DNA of 64,000 nt from Pseudidiomarina tainanensis. GTDB taxonomy: Bacteria > Pseudomonadota > Gammaproteobacteria > Enterobacterales > Alteromonadaceae. The notes below the pieces were generated by a model, which worked only from the letters and a program-made list of their open reading frames with translations, was not told where the DNA came from and did no database searches. Numbering within the stretch: position 1 is the first letter of the stretch; each line of letters starts with the position of its first letter. The position numbers and the translations under genes are program-made. Positions 35,322-48,230 of this stretch are shown piece after piece. The DNA is taken from assembly GCF_004214835.1 (NCBI RefSeq), contig NZ_PIQJ01000001.1, forward strand, positions 558,001-622,000. The letters are read 5' to 3'.

Positions 35322-38045
35322 ATGCGAGGCATTATCAAACAACTTCTCACCGCCGCCATGGCAACATCGTTATGGATGATGGCTGCGACAAACCCGTTGA
35401 TAACGGCAAATGCGCAAGCCATCAGCCAAGCACAAATTGAGCAGTTTAAAAAGCTACCTCGCGCGCAACAAGAAATGTTAGCGCGACAGTATGGTTTTGA
35501 TGTAAGCCTGCTGCAAGGCGGGTCAAGTAATCGTGGTTCAAACGCCGCCGCTCAAGAATTTCCTGAAATTATGGAAGCGCGTGATAGTGCCAATGAAAAG
35601 CAGCAACAGACCACGCCAGAAGATCTCGAAAAGCAGTTCGATGTGAGCGATAAAAGTTTGCAGCCATTTGGTTACCAATTATTTGCAGGTAAGCCAACAA
35701 CATTTGCTCCGGTGAGCTATGCACCGGTGCCGTCCAATTACACCGTGGGTTCAGGTGATACGGTGAGTATTCAGTTGTACGGCAAAGAGAGCCAAAATTA
35801 TGAACTCACCGTTGACCGCCAAGGTCGCATTACAATTCCTGAATTAAGCCCCATTCAAGTTGCTGGCTTAAGTTTTAGTGATGTTCAGGAACTGATCAAC
35901 AGTGAAGTCGCCAACCGAATGATTGGTATGCAAGCTGCCGTATCCATGGGCGAGCTGCGTAGTATTCAAATTTATGTGATGGGTGAAGCCTATCAACCTG
36001 GCACCTATACCGTTAGTTCACTCACCACCATTATGCAGGCGTTGATTGTCAGCGGCGGCGTTTCTGATATTGCATCACTGCGTAACATTCAATTAAAACG
36101 CGATGGTAAAACAATAACGACACTTGATTTATATGATTTCTTGATTAAAGGCGATGCCTCAGGCGACCGACTGTTGCAACAAGGCGATATTGTTTTTATT
36201 CCTCCTCGTGGCGACATGGTTCGGGTGTATGGGGAAGTGTTACGCCCTGCAATTTACGAATTGAAGAATGAGCGTCGTTTAACGGATGTGATTCGACTTG
36301 CCGGTGGCACCAAGGCCGGCGCTTATACCGATGCAATTCGAGTGAAACGTATTGATGGCAGTCAGCGTATTACTCAAACGGTCGATTTAGATGCAGCAAA
36401 CGCCATTCAACTACGAAATGGCGATGAAGTTGAGATTAATGCCGTATCAAGCGAAATGAACCAAAGCATCATGCTTGTTGGTGCTGTGGCGCGCCCAGGT
36501 TATTACGAGTGGCGCGAAGGTATTCGCGTCAACCAGATTATTAAAAATGTGAGTAGCGGTTTACTGAGCAGCGCTGATTTAGGCTATGGCATTGTTGTAC
36601 GCGAACGTAACTTGCGCCGTGATATCGATGTGTATCAGTTTGACGTGGCGGGAGCAGTTTCTGGGCAACCTCAAGATAACTTAGAACTTAAGCCACGCGA
36701 TCAGATTGTTATTTTCTCGCGTTACGAGAATGTAGCGGACGAAAAACTTCAGTTAAGTGATTGGATACTGAACGAAAGCGAGAAAGAACGTAAAGAACGT
36801 CAAGAACTGCTTCGTGAATACCGAAAGAAATATTATCGTGAGCTTGCCGGTGTTGAGGAAGAAGACAAAGAGAAAGATATTTTTGGCGAATCAGAAGTTG
36901 CCTCAAAGTTACAAGGCTTGTTTGCGCGCTCTGAAATTGAAGAAGGCGATGAAATTGAAGAATACGCGTTGTATTCACGTAACAATTTGTTAGAGCCAAT
37001 TTTAGCGAAACTTCGCAATCAGTTTAGCTATAACCGTGAATTACCAATTGTGAGTGTCACCGGTGAAGTACGCTATCCGGGTATTTATCCGTTAGCTAGA
37101 AATGCCAGTGAGATGGATTTAATTGCAGCCGCCGGTGGCTTTAAAGAATCGGCATATTTAGATCGTGCTGAGGTAACTCGTTCATCAATCGTTGATGGGC
37201 AAACACAAACAAGCTACGTCACTGTCAATTTACGCGAAAGTCTCGCGGGTACTGAACAAGTGCAGTTGAAAGGGCGCGATAGTTTGCACGTATTCCAAAT
37301 TCCGGAATGGCAGAACACGGTTGAAGTGACACTTAAGGGCGAGGTGCGATTCCCAGGAACTTACACCGTGCGTCGTGGTGAAACACTATCAGCCTTGGTT
37401 GAGCGCGCCGGTGGGTTTACGGACTATGCATTCCCTCAAGGTGCAATATTCACTCGCGAAGAATTGAAGACGCTTGAGAAAGAGCGCATGCGTGTATTGG
37501 CGCAGCAGTTGCAGCAAGAGATTGCGACGAATGCAATTACTGGCGCCGAAAATAATACTCGCAGCTACGATGAAACCCGTCAGTTGTTAACTGACTTGAT
37601 GAATGTAGAACCAGTTGGGCGACTCATTATTGATTTACCACAAATTGTAGCGGGTGGTGTATCAGGTGATATTGAATTAAAAGACGGAGACCAACTCGTC
37701 ATACCGAACCGTCGCAATACCGTGAATATTATTGGTGAAGTGCAAATGGCGAGTTCGTACGTTTACGACGGTAGCCTAACTGCACAAGATTATATTCGTC
37801 GCGCTGGCGGGATTCGTAAAAAAGCCGACGAGGAACGTATATTTATTGTGAAATCAAACGGCAGTATTCAAATGTTAGGTGATGGCGGCTGGTTCGGTTT
37901 AGGAAATGATAAGCGACTAGAACCTGGCGATACCATAGTGGTGCCATTGGATACGCAGTATAAAGACGGGTTGACAGTATGGTCTCAAGCCACTCAGATT
38001 GTGTATCAGATTGGTGTGGCATTGGCAGCATTGGCTGCAATTTAA
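35322..38045 (+). CDS. Large polysaccharide export protein with multiple SLBB domains (Wza-like)
   Basis: The 907-residue product has a Sec signal peptide (ITANAQA) but no lipobox Cys. It has a Poly_export domain (VGSGDTVSIQLYG...LTVDRQGRITIPEL, about 142-190) and about six SLBB-type repeats (VMGEAYQPGTYTV, VYGEVLRPAIYEL, LVGAVARPGYYEW, VTGEVRYPGIYPL, LKGEVRFPGTYTV, IIGEVQMASSYVY). A charged coiled-coil-like insert lies at about 485-545, and the C-terminus is hydrophobic. It is much larger than Wza (about 380) and likely forms a periplasmic/outer-membrane export tunnel for the polymer. Confidence 0.85.
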   Translation: MRGIIKQLLTAAMATSLWMMAATNPLITANAQAISQAQIEQFKKLPRAQQEMLARQYGFDVSLLQGGSSNRGSNAAAQEFPEIMEARDSANEKQQQTTPEDLEKQFDVSDKSLQPFGYQLFAGKPTTFAPVSYAPVPSNYTVGSGDTVSIQLYGKESQNYELTVDRQGRITIPELSPIQVAGLSFSDVQELINSEVANRMIGMQAAVSMGELRSIQIYVMGEAYQPGTYTVSSLTTIMQALIVSGGVSDIASLRNIQLKRDGKTITTLDLYDFLIKGDASGDRLLQQGDIVFIPPRGDMVRVYGEVLRPAIYELKNERRLTDVIRLAGGTKAGAYTDAIRVKRIDGSQRITQTVDLDAANAIQLRNGDEVEINAVSSEMNQSIMLVGAVARPGYYEWREGIRVNQIIKNVSSGLLSSADLGYGIVVRERNLRRDIDVYQFDVAGAVSGQPQDNLELKPRDQIVIFSRYENVADEKLQLSDWILNESEKERKERQELLREYRKKYYRELAGVEEEDKEKDIFGESEVASKLQGLFARSEIEEGDEIEEYALYSRNNLLEPILAKLRNQFSYNRELPIVSVTGEVRYPGIYPLARNASEMDLIAAAGGFKESAYLDRAEVTRSSIVDGQTQTSYVTVNLRESLAGTEQVQLKGRDSLHVFQIPEWQNTVEVTLKGEVRFPGTYTVRRGETLSALVERAGGFTDYAFPQGAIFTREELKTLEKERMRVLAQQLQQEIATNAITGAENNTRSYDETRQLLTDLMNVEPVGRLIIDLPQIVAGGVSGDIELKDGDQLVIPNRRNTVNIIGEVQMASSYVYDGSLTAQDYIRRAGGIRKKADEERIFIVKSNGSIQMLGDGGWFGLGNDKRLEPGDTIVVPLDTQYKDGLTVWSQATQIVYQIGVALAALAAI

Positions 38046-38064
38046 TAAGGGAAATTGAACAGTT

Positions 38065-38979
38065 ATGACTAACGAAATAGAACATCGCCCGTTAGCAGAT
38101 GACGAAATAGACCTTCGTGAACTGTTTACCATGCTGTGGCGCGGTAAATGGATTATTACTGCATTTACATTTTTATTTGCGATCGGCTCAATTAGCTGTG
38201 CTTTGAGTTTACCCAATATATATAAGTCCGAAGTGTTACTTGCCCCTTCGGAAGATAGTCAAGGTCGTGGGCTTACAGGAATGGTAGGTGGCTTGGGTGG
38301 TCTGGCGAGCTTCGCAGGACTTAGCCTTGGGGGCAACCAAGCTGACAAGACAACAATTGCATTGGAAATATTAAAATCTCGAGGATTTTTGACGGAGTTT
38401 GTTGAGAAACATCAAATATTGCGCGAAATAATGGCAGTTAAAGAATGGAGCCCAAATCAAGGCCTTGTTTTTAATGAAGAAATATATGATTCGCAACAAG
38501 ATATTTGGGTTCAACAAGCGAAGCCTACAAGCTGGGAGTATGTCAACCATATAAGAAACAACTTGTTGACGATAACGCGAGAGCCAGAAAGCGGCCTTAT
38601 TAGACTTTCAATTCATCATCAGTCACCTATTTTTGCAAAAAGATTCGTAGAGCTTTTGGTCATGGATATCAATGATGAAATGAGAAAGCGTGATATAAAC
38701 GAAGCGAAGCGTAGTCTAGAGTTTCTTGCGAACGAACTTAAGCAGACTTCGTTGAGTAATATGCAACAGGTCTTTTTCGAGCTGATAGAAAAACAGACTC
38801 AAACAATGATGTTGGCAAACATTCGACCTGAGTACATATTTCAAACTATTGATCCAGCAATAGCTCCAGAGCAGAAAGTAAAGCCAAGACGCTCTCTTAT
38901 TGTAATCGTAGCGACCGCACTTGGTACCTTTTTTGGGGCTTTTTTTGTCTTGCTCCGCTCGACGATTTTAAAGTTTTAA
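38065..38979 (+). CDS. wzz: Wzz-type polysaccharide chain-length determinant
   Basis: The 304-residue inner-membrane protein has an N-terminal transmembrane helix ([19 protein letters not shown]), a periplasmic coiled-coil-rich domain ([20 protein letters not shown]), a Pro-rich segment before the second helix ([26 protein letters not shown]) and a short tail. It has no tyrosine-kinase domain, so it is Wzz-like rather than Wzc-like. It controls chain length of a Wzy-made polymer. Confidence 0.88.
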   Translation: MTNEIEHRPLADDEIDLRELFTMLWRGKWIITAFTFLFAIGSISCALSLPNIYKSEVLLAPSEDSQGRGLTGMVGGLGGLASFAGLSLGGNQADKTTIALEILKSRGFLTEFVEKHQILREIMAVKEWSPNQGLVFNEEIYDSQQDIWVQQAKPTSWEYVNHIRNNLLTITREPESGLIRLSIHHQSPIFAKRFVELLVMDINDEMRKRDINEAKRSLEFLANELKQTSLSNMQQVFFELIEKQTQTMMLANIRPEYIFQTIDPAIAPEQKVKPRRSLIVIVATALGTFFGAFFVLLRSTILKF

Positions 38980-39022
38980 TGTCTTAAAAATTAATTTTCA
39001 TATTTTAGATATAGGGTTAGAG

Positions 39023-41882
<2,860 letters not shown>

Positions 41883-41886
41883 GTAT

Positions 41887-42996
41887 ATGATGCAATTTAT
41901 TGATCTGGCTTCACAGTACAATGCTTTGAAAGAAAAAATTGATGGCCGTATAGCCAAAGTATTAGCTGAAGGTAACTATATAATGGGACCTGAAGTCGAA
42001 GAGTTTGAAAATCAACTTGCAGAGTATTTAAGCGTAAAACATGTGATTAGCTGTGCAAATGGAACTGATGCATTACAGCTGGTTATGATGGCCCTTGGCA
42101 TAAAACAAGGTGATGCAGTTTTCTGTCCTACATTCACATTCTTTGCAACGGCTGAAGTAATTGGTTTGGCGGGAGCAACGCCTGTATTCGTAGATTCTGA
42201 TGAAGCCACATTTAACATGAGTCCGGAGCATCTTGAAGCTCAGATACAAGAGGTGTTAAAAGAAGGTAAACTAGATCCGAAAGCGATTATCGCTGTGGAC
42301 TTATTTGGTTTACCTGCTGACTACAATGCGCTAGAGCAGATTGCGAATAAATATAACTTGAAGCTTATTGAAGATGCGGCTCAAGGTTTTGGTGGAAGCA
42401 TAAACAATCGAAAAGCTGGAAGTTTTGGGGATATAGCAACAACGAGCTTTTTCCCGGCTAAGCCGTTAGGTTGTTATGGCGATGGCGGTGCCGTCATGAC
42501 TAATAATGATGATTACGCAGCATTGTGCCGTTCATTGCGTGTACATGGTAAAGGTAAAGATAAATACGACAACGTGCGTATTGGTCTTAACAGCCGGCTT
42601 GATACACTCCAAGCAGCCGTTCTTATCGAAAAGTTGAATGCATTTCCAAGTGAACTGTTAGCACGCAATAAAATTGCGAATCAATACTCCGAAGCGTTAG
42701 CTGTTCATTTTGAAACGCCAACGGTCCCAGAGGGGTATGTTAGTTCATGGGCTCAGTATACGTTGAAGCACCCTAGTCGCGAAACAATCATGGCGAAGTT
42801 AAAAGATTTGGGAATACCTAGCAATATTTATTATGGCACTTGCATGCATATGCAAACGGCATTTGCAGGCTTAGGGTATAAACAAGGTGACTTTCCAATC
42901 GCTGAAAAACTAGCTAAAGAAGTTTTTAGTATTCCAATGCATCCATATATGATGTCTGATGATGTCGAAACAATCGTTACTGCCGTAAAAGGTTAG
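41887..42996 (+). CDS. wbpE: UDP-3-keto-GlcNAcA aminotransferase (WbpE/WlbC type)
   Basis: The 369-residue DegT/DnrJ/EryC1 PLP aminotransferase has the Schiff-base Lys in [16 protein letters not shown] and the ligand segments [10 protein letters not shown] and EDAAQGFG. It aminates the 3-keto intermediate made by WbpB. It is the fourth enzyme of the module, followed by a 28-bp gap. Confidence 0.88.
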   Translation: MMQFIDLASQYNALKEKIDGRIAKVLAEGNYIMGPEVEEFENQLAEYLSVKHVISCANGTDALQLVMMALGIKQGDAVFCPTFTFFATAEVIGLAGATPVFVDSDEATFNMSPEHLEAQIQEVLKEGKLDPKAIIAVDLFGLPADYNALEQIANKYNLKLIEDAAQGFGGSINNRKAGSFGDIATTSFFPAKPLGCYGDGGAVMTNNDDYAALCRSLRVHGKGKDKYDNVRIGLNSRLDTLQAAVLIEKLNAFPSELLARNKIANQYSEALAVHFETPTVPEGYVSSWAQYTLKHPSRETIMAKLKDLGIPSNIYYGTCMHMQTAFAGLGYKQGDFPIAEKLAKEVFSIPMHPYMMSDDVETIVTAVKG

Positions 42997-43024
42997 GTTT
43001 AAACTTAGAAAAATTGAGAGAGCT

Positions 43025-44017
43025 ATGATTAAAGGGAAAAAAATTTTTATTACAGGCGGTGCGGGCTTTATTGCGAGCATGTTGATCTCGCGTCTTGCTG
43101 ACGATAACGAAATTACAGTTTACGATAATTACACGCGCAATACTTTAAAAGACACGCCATATGCTAATCACCCGAATGTAACTCAGGTGAGAGGTGATGT
43201 TTTGAATTTTGATCAATTGAAAGAAGCAATGCAAGGACATCAGCTAGTAGTCCACGCCGCTGCGATCGCTGGTATTGAGTCCACTATTAAACAACCTGTT
43301 TTAACGATGCGCGTTAATATGCTTGGAACAGCAAATGCGCTAGAAGCGGCGCACCAGGTGGGAGGCATCGAACGTTTTGTTGAGTTTTCCACATCAGAAG
43401 TGTTTGGTAGCCATGCTTTTAAAGTGGACGAGCGCCACCAAACGAGTACTGGTGCTGTGGGTGAAGCTCGCTGGACGTATGCAGTTGGGAAGCTTGCAGG
43501 CGAGCATTTAGCTCATGCATATCATGATCAATATGGGTTACCGACAGTTACAGTGCGTCCATTCAATGTATATGGTCCAGGTCAAACCGGTGAAGGCGCG
43601 CTATCGATTTTTATTCGCAAGGCCCTTCAAAATCAAGACCTCATGATTTTCGGTGATGGTACTCAAATTAGAGCCTGGTGTTATGTCGATGATATGGTTG
43701 AAGGCGTTTTATGTTGTCTTGAGCATCCAAATGCTGTCGGTGAATCGTTTAATATTGGTAACAGCCGCGCTGTAACAACGATTTTTGGACTTGCCGAAAC
43801 AGTTTGTCGCGTAACAGAAAGCAAGTCAAAGATTATTTTCCGTGATGCGCTATCAGCTGATATTGAGTTACGAATTCCTCAAGTTTATAAGGCTCGAGAT
43901 TTAATCGGATTTGAAGCAAAAGTTGATCTTGAGGAAGGCCTAAAACGCACTGCTGAGTGGATTGGTGGTAACTTAACATCACTTCCAGAGCTCAGCGATT
44001 TCTTTAAGAGCGAATAA
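43025..44017 (+). CDS. NAD-dependent nucleotide-sugar epimerase/dehydratase (extended SDR)
   Basis: The 330-residue protein has the extended SDR signature [10 protein letters not shown], an active-site Ser/Thr in [10 protein letters not shown] and YxxxK in [12 protein letters not shown], followed by [16 protein letters not shown]. It modifies an NDP-sugar, either as a 4-epimerase or a 4,6-dehydratase; sequence alone does not decide. Because a DegT aminotransferase follows 1 bp later, a dehydratase feeding a 4-amino sugar is a reasonable guess. Confidence 0.75.
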   Translation: MIKGKKIFITGGAGFIASMLISRLADDNEITVYDNYTRNTLKDTPYANHPNVTQVRGDVLNFDQLKEAMQGHQLVVHAAAIAGIESTIKQPVLTMRVNMLGTANALEAAHQVGGIERFVEFSTSEVFGSHAFKVDERHQTSTGAVGEARWTYAVGKLAGEHLAHAYHDQYGLPTVTVRPFNVYGPGQTGEGALSIFIRKALQNQDLMIFGDGTQIRAWCYVDDMVEGVLCCLEHPNAVGESFNIGNSRAVTTIFGLAETVCRVTESKSKIIFRDALSADIELRIPQVYKARDLIGFEAKVDLEEGLKRTAEWIGGNLTSLPELSDFFKSE

Positions 44018-44018
44018 C

Positions 44019-45134
44019 ATGATTAAGTTGTCTACTCCAAATATAGGTGAAGATGCTATAGACGCGATGAATCAGGTCATTCGATCTGGTCAATTAGTGC
44101 ACGGTGAAGAATGTTTAGCGTTTGAGAAGGAGCTTGCGACTTATCTTAATGTTAATCATGCTTTGGTTTGTTCGAATGGCACCGCCGCTCTGCATTTAGC
44201 ATTATTAACGCTCGAGATTGGTCCTGGCGACGCTGTTATTGTTCCCGATTTCACTTATCCAGCTACCGCCAATGTGGTAGCTGTATGCGGAGCTAGAGTA
44301 GTTGTAGTGGATGTCGATCGTGAGAATTACTGTATCGATATAAAAAAACTACGAGACACAGTCAGGAATTGGCAGGGTCCGGAGAAACTTAAGGCAATTA
44401 TGCCCGTTCATGAGTTTGGATTCCCAGCAGATATGTCCGCGATTGTTGAATTAGCTAATGAACACTCGTTAGCAGTAATTGAAGATGCGGCATGCGCAAT
44501 TGGAGCATCTCGTGATGGCAGGAAAATGGGAACTATCGGAACCATCGGTTGCTTTTCGTTTCACCCTCGTAAGACATTGACTACTGGCGAGGGGGGGCTC
44601 GTTGTTACGAATAATGCTGAATTAGCCGACAAGCTTCGTCGGTTTCGAAATCACGGTATGGAGAGAACTGACAAGGGAATGAAGTTTTTTTACCCAGGTT
44701 TGAATTATCGTCTGACCAACTTTCAGGCAACTTTGGGGCGTCACCAGCTACAACAGCTTGAAAACTGGCTGAAAAGAAGAGTGACTCTAGCGAGAGACTA
44801 TATTGAGTTACTTCAGCCGTTAGTAGTCGAAGGCAAAATAAGATTGCCTGAAACCAATAGTGGACATAGTTGGCAAACATTTATGATTGTGCTTGATCGC
44901 CGATACAATCGTGATGAGATTATTACGTTATTGCGTGCTCAGGGCGTTGAATCGAGTTTGGGTGCACAGTCTTTAACAACGTTAAATATTTATCCAACAG
45001 TCGATAACAGCCAAGTCACAACTTTAGTTGGTCATGAGTTGTTTACTCAAGGTTTAGCGTTACCGTTCTGTGAAATTTATGACAGAAATACTGCGATAAA
45101 AGTCGTACAGGCGTTATCAGACAGTTTAAATTAA
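44019..45134 (+). CDS. DegT/DnrJ/EryC1-family sugar aminotransferase
   Basis: The 371-residue PLP enzyme carries CSNGTAALHLAL, EDAACAIGAS and the Schiff-base Lys in SFHPRKTLTTGEGG. It differs clearly from the WbpE homologue two genes upstream, so it should aminate another keto-sugar, probably the product of the adjacent SDR enzyme. Exact substrate is unknown. Confidence 0.82.
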   Translation: MIKLSTPNIGEDAIDAMNQVIRSGQLVHGEECLAFEKELATYLNVNHALVCSNGTAALHLALLTLEIGPGDAVIVPDFTYPATANVVAVCGARVVVVDVDRENYCIDIKKLRDTVRNWQGPEKLKAIMPVHEFGFPADMSAIVELANEHSLAVIEDAACAIGASRDGRKMGTIGTIGCFSFHPRKTLTTGEGGLVVTNNAELADKLRRFRNHGMERTDKGMKFFYPGLNYRLTNFQATLGRHQLQQLENWLKRRVTLARDYIELLQPLVVEGKIRLPETNSGHSWQTFMIVLDRRYNRDEIITLLRAQGVESSLGAQSLTTLNIYPTVDNSQVTTLVGHELFTQGLALPFCEIYDRNTAIKVVQALSDSLN

Positions 45135-45149
45135 AGAAGTGATGCGCAA

Positions 45150-45668
45150 TTGATTCTATGGTGGCTAAAAAGGTCTTTGCAATCAACTCGGTTAAAAGTT
45201 CGTAAGAAGTTTAACCGGGTTCTTCCTGTTGGTGATTATTTAAGTGACCGGTGGGAGAAGGCTGGCTATTTAGGGTTCGGTAGTGGAACAAGTATTTATG
45301 ATTCGGCGCTTGTACTAGGCACAGTGAAGGTGGGTGAGAATACTTGGATTGGGCCGAATACTATTTTAGACGGAAGCGGTGGTGAATTAGTCATCGGATC
45401 GAACTGCTCTATTTCCGCAGGTGTTCAAATATACACACATGACACAGTCGCTAGATCAATTTCCGGCGGCAAGTCTCCAATTGCCAAAGATTCAACTTAT
45501 ATAGGTTCAAATTGTTATATCGGACCAAACACGATTATTCAAAAAGGTGTGCGTATAGGTGACGGTGTGATAATTGGTGCTAATAGTTTAGTTAATAAGG
45601 ACATACCGTCGAATGCAAAGGCATTCGGAACGCCATGTCGAGTTGTTGGTAGTACCAACGTCAAATAA
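45150..45668 (+). CDS. Hexapeptide-repeat acyltransferase
   Basis: The 172-residue protein has left-handed beta-helix repeats ([55 protein letters not shown]) typical of O- or N-acetyltransferases. No in-frame ATG exists near the 5' end, so a TTG at 45150 is the probable start, with AAAGAAG upstream. It may acylate the amino sugar made by the two preceding enzymes or the polymer. Confidence 0.75.
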   Translation: MILWWLKRSLQSTRLKVRKKFNRVLPVGDYLSDRWEKAGYLGFGSGTSIYDSALVLGTVKVGENTWIGPNTILDGSGGELVIGSNCSISAGVQIYTHDTVARSISGGKSPIAKDSTYIGSNCYIGPNTIIQKGVRIGDGVIIGANSLVNKDIPSNAKAFGTPCRVVGSTNVK

Positions 45669-45694
45669 AATAGTTTTAGGGATATCTTTAAATA

Positions 45695-46849
45695 ATGTCA
45701 GAAGTTCAGATTTGCAAAACCTGTATTTATGATGAGCACGTACCAGCTATCAAATTCGACGCTGAAGGAGTTTGCAATTACTGCCGACAAGTCGAACAAC
45801 TGAAAGTTGATTTTAGTACTGGGCAACCCGAGGGTGAACAAGTATTAATGTCGATTATTGAGCAAATTAAAAAAGATGGCAAAGGCAAAAAATACGACTG
45901 TGTTATTGGTGTAAGCGGTGGTACAGACTCCTCATATTTGTTAATAAAAGCACTTGAGTGGGGCCTCAGACCATTAGCTGTTCATTATGACAATACATGG
46001 AACAGCGCAATAGCCACTGAGAATATTCGAAAAGTGACAAGTGCATTAAAGATAGACCTTTATACGCATGTTTTGGACAACCGCGAATCAGAAGACTTAT
46101 TTCGTTCCTTCCTATTTGCAGGTGTTCCGGAGTTTGATGCGTCAACCGATATCGGCTTTGTTCAAGTAATCCGAAGTACAGCAGCAAAATTCGGGGTGAA
46201 ATATATCCTTGAAGGGCATTCATTTGTTGCTGAAGGGGTTTCTCCAATGGGCAAAAACTATTTTGATGGCAAGTATATCAAAGACATTCACAAGAAGTAC
46301 GGCCGCTTAAAGAAATTAAGAACCTACCCCAATATGACCTTCTTTCAGTTTATGAAATGGGCGCTAGTTTATAGACAGAAGTTTATTCGTCCATTATGGT
46401 ACCTAGATTATTCAAAAGAACAGGCTCGAGAATTACTTATTGAACGCACCGGTTGGCAATATTATGGGGGACACCATTTAGAAAACCGTTCGGCGGCGTT
46501 TTTGCATACTTATTATAATCCAGTGAAATTCAATATCGATAATCGAAACTGGACTCTCTCAGCTGATGTTCGTGCCGGTAAAATGAGCCAAGAAGACGCA
46601 TTAGAGATTTATCGACAGCCGGTGATAGCTGACCCTGAATTGATAAACTATGTAAGGAAACGTCTGAATTTAACCGAGCAAGACTTAACTGACATCGTTC
46701 AGGGGGAGAAGCGAACGTTCAGAGATTTCAAAACTTATAAAAAGCGATTTGAGAGACTACGACCTTTGTTCAAAATCCTTGTTAAAGCGAAACTGGTTCC
46801 AACCAGTTTCTATTTAAAATATTGTTTCCCACTAGACGATGCAAAATGA
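45695..46849 (+). CDS. wbpG: N-acetyl sugar amidotransferase (WbpG/PseA type)
   Basis: The 384-residue protein has two Cys pairs for zinc (CKTC and CNYC) and the PP-loop ATP-pyrophosphatase motif GVSGGTDSSYL. With HisH and HisF homologues it converts an N-acetyl group to an acetamidino group, using ammonia from HisH/HisF. In Pseudomonas O antigen this trio acts on a 2,3-diamino-uronic acid, exactly the product of the WbpA/B/E/D set upstream. It overlaps hisH by 4 bp. Confidence 0.9.
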   Translation: MSEVQICKTCIYDEHVPAIKFDAEGVCNYCRQVEQLKVDFSTGQPEGEQVLMSIIEQIKKDGKGKKYDCVIGVSGGTDSSYLLIKALEWGLRPLAVHYDNTWNSAIATENIRKVTSALKIDLYTHVLDNRESEDLFRSFLFAGVPEFDASTDIGFVQVIRSTAAKFGVKYILEGHSFVAEGVSPMGKNYFDGKYIKDIHKKYGRLKKLRTYPNMTFFQFMKWALVYRQKFIRPLWYLDYSKEQARELLIERTGWQYYGGHHLENRSAAFLHTYYNPVKFNIDNRNWTLSADVRAGKMSQEDALEIYRQPVIADPELINYVRKRLNLTEQDLTDIVQGEKRTFRDFKTYKKRFERLRPLFKILVKAKLVPTSFYLKYCFPLDDAK

Positions 46850-47469
46850 TCACAATTATTAATTATGGCATGGGAAATCTAGGCTCTATTTCCAATATGT
46901 TTAGGTATATTGGTGTAGAGAGCAAAGTTACGAGTAACCTAGACGAAATAAGAGATGCCGAAAAAATTCTTCTACCTGGAGTAGGCGCATTCGACGCCGC
47001 AATGACCAAAGTCAATGAAAGTGGTATTAGAGAAGTTCTTGATTACAAAACGTTAGAAGAGAAAGTTCCGGTATTAGGCATCTGCTTAGGCATGCAGTTA
47101 CTAACAGCTCGCTCAGATGAAGGGAAACTAGCGGGATTAGGCTATATTGACGCAGAAACGAAAGCATTTCGAGGCCGAATTGAGAGGGAATATCGAGTTC
47201 CACATATGGGGTGGAATGTCGTTAACTCCAATTTCGAACGTCAATGTTCTTTGGTAGACGGATTTCAGAATTTAGACGAAGTCCGTTTTTATTTTGTGCA
47301 TTCATATTTTGTCGAAGTTCACTCATCAGAGAACTCTTTGATGACATGTGATTATGGGTTGAAGTTCGATTGTGGGATAATCAAAGATAATATTATGGGG
47401 GTTCAATTCCACCCAGAAAAAAGCCACAAATTTGGAATGCGACTACTTAAAAACTTTTCGGAAATGTAA
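46846..47469 (+). CDS. hisH: Glutamine amidotransferase subunit HisH, sugar-amidation paralogue
   Basis: The 207-residue class I glutaminase has the nucleophile Cys in GICLGMQLL and the His-Glu pair in QFHPEKSH. I chose the ATG at 46846 (MITIINYGMGNLGS), coupled to wbpG by ATGA. No other his genes are nearby, so it serves the sugar amidotransferase and not histidine synthesis. Confidence 0.92.
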   Translation: MITIINYGMGNLGSISNMFRYIGVESKVTSNLDEIRDAEKILLPGVGAFDAAMTKVNESGIREVLDYKTLEEKVPVLGICLGMQLLTARSDEGKLAGLGYIDAETKAFRGRIEREYRVPHMGWNVVNSNFERQCSLVDGFQNLDEVRFYFVHSYFVEVHSSENSLMTCDYGLKFDCGIIKDNIMGVQFHPEKSHKFGMRLLKNFSEM

Positions 47470-48230
47470 TGTTAAGAACTCGAGTTATTCCGTGCCTGCT
47501 GCTCCAAGGTGAAGTGTTAGTCAAAACCAAACGTTTTAAAAGCCCTCGGTATATTGGTGATCCGATAAACACAGTTCGCATATTCAATGAACTTGAAGTT
47601 GATGAGCTTTGTATTTTAGATATCGCTGCAAGTCGAAACCATAAGCCGCCTAATTTTGAATTATTACAGACCATTACTAACGAATGTTTTATGCCGCTTT
47701 CGTATGGCGGAGGTATTAACTCGTTAAGCCAAGCCGAACAATTGTTTACTATGGGATTTGAAAAAATTGTTCTTAATAGTTCCGCGCACGCTAACCCTAA
47801 TTTAGTGAAGCAAATTTCGGAGAAATATGGCTCGCAAGCTGTCATTGTTTCTGTGGATGTGAAGAAGGATTGGCTCAAAAGACGGTTTGTGATGACCGGT
47901 TGCGGTAGCCGGAAGACTCCGAGGAATTTAGTAGATTGGCTGTTGTATATGCAAGACCTCGGCGCAGGTGAAATTTTACTTACGGATATTGACAACGAAG
48001 GATGTTGGAGTGGTTTTGATATCGATTTGTATCGCCAAGCAACTGATGTGTTATCTGTACCGGTTATTGCAAACGGTGGATGCGATAGTATTGATAGCAT
48101 TGCAAAAGTTGTGAAGGAAGGACGTGTATCTGCAGTAGGCCTAGGAAATATGGTGGTTTACCAAGCTAAAGATATGGGGGTCCTGGTTAACTTTCCAGAT
48201 AAAGTAGCGCTAGGAGCAGCATTGAAATGA
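47469..48230 (+). CDS. hisF: Cyclase-like subunit HisF, sugar-amidation paralogue
   Basis: The 253-residue TIM barrel has MLRTRVIPCLLLQGEVLVKT and GGGI, SVDVK, TDIDNEG motifs. True HisF has MLAKRIIPCLDV and a DGTK-like site; this sequence shows the divergence typical of the WbpG-associated HisF. It should channel ammonia from HisH to WbpG. It overlaps both neighbours. Confidence 0.9.
   Translation: MLRTRVIPCLLLQGEVLVKTKRFKSPRYIGDPINTVRIFNELEVDELCILDIAASRNHKPPNFELLQTITNECFMPLSYGGGINSLSQAEQLFTMGFEKIVLNSSAHANPNLVKQISEKYGSQAVIVSVDVKKDWLKRRFVMTGCGSRKTPRNLVDWLLYMQDLGAGEILLTDIDNEGCWSGFDIDLYRQATDVLSVPVIANGGCDSIDSIAKVVKEGRVSAVGLGNMVVYQAKDMGVLVNFPDKVALGAALK

Noticed and set aside
46846-48230. hisH and hisF as part of histidine biosynthesis
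   Set aside because: They are coupled to wbpG inside a sugar operon and no other his genes are present; the HisF sequence is divergent.
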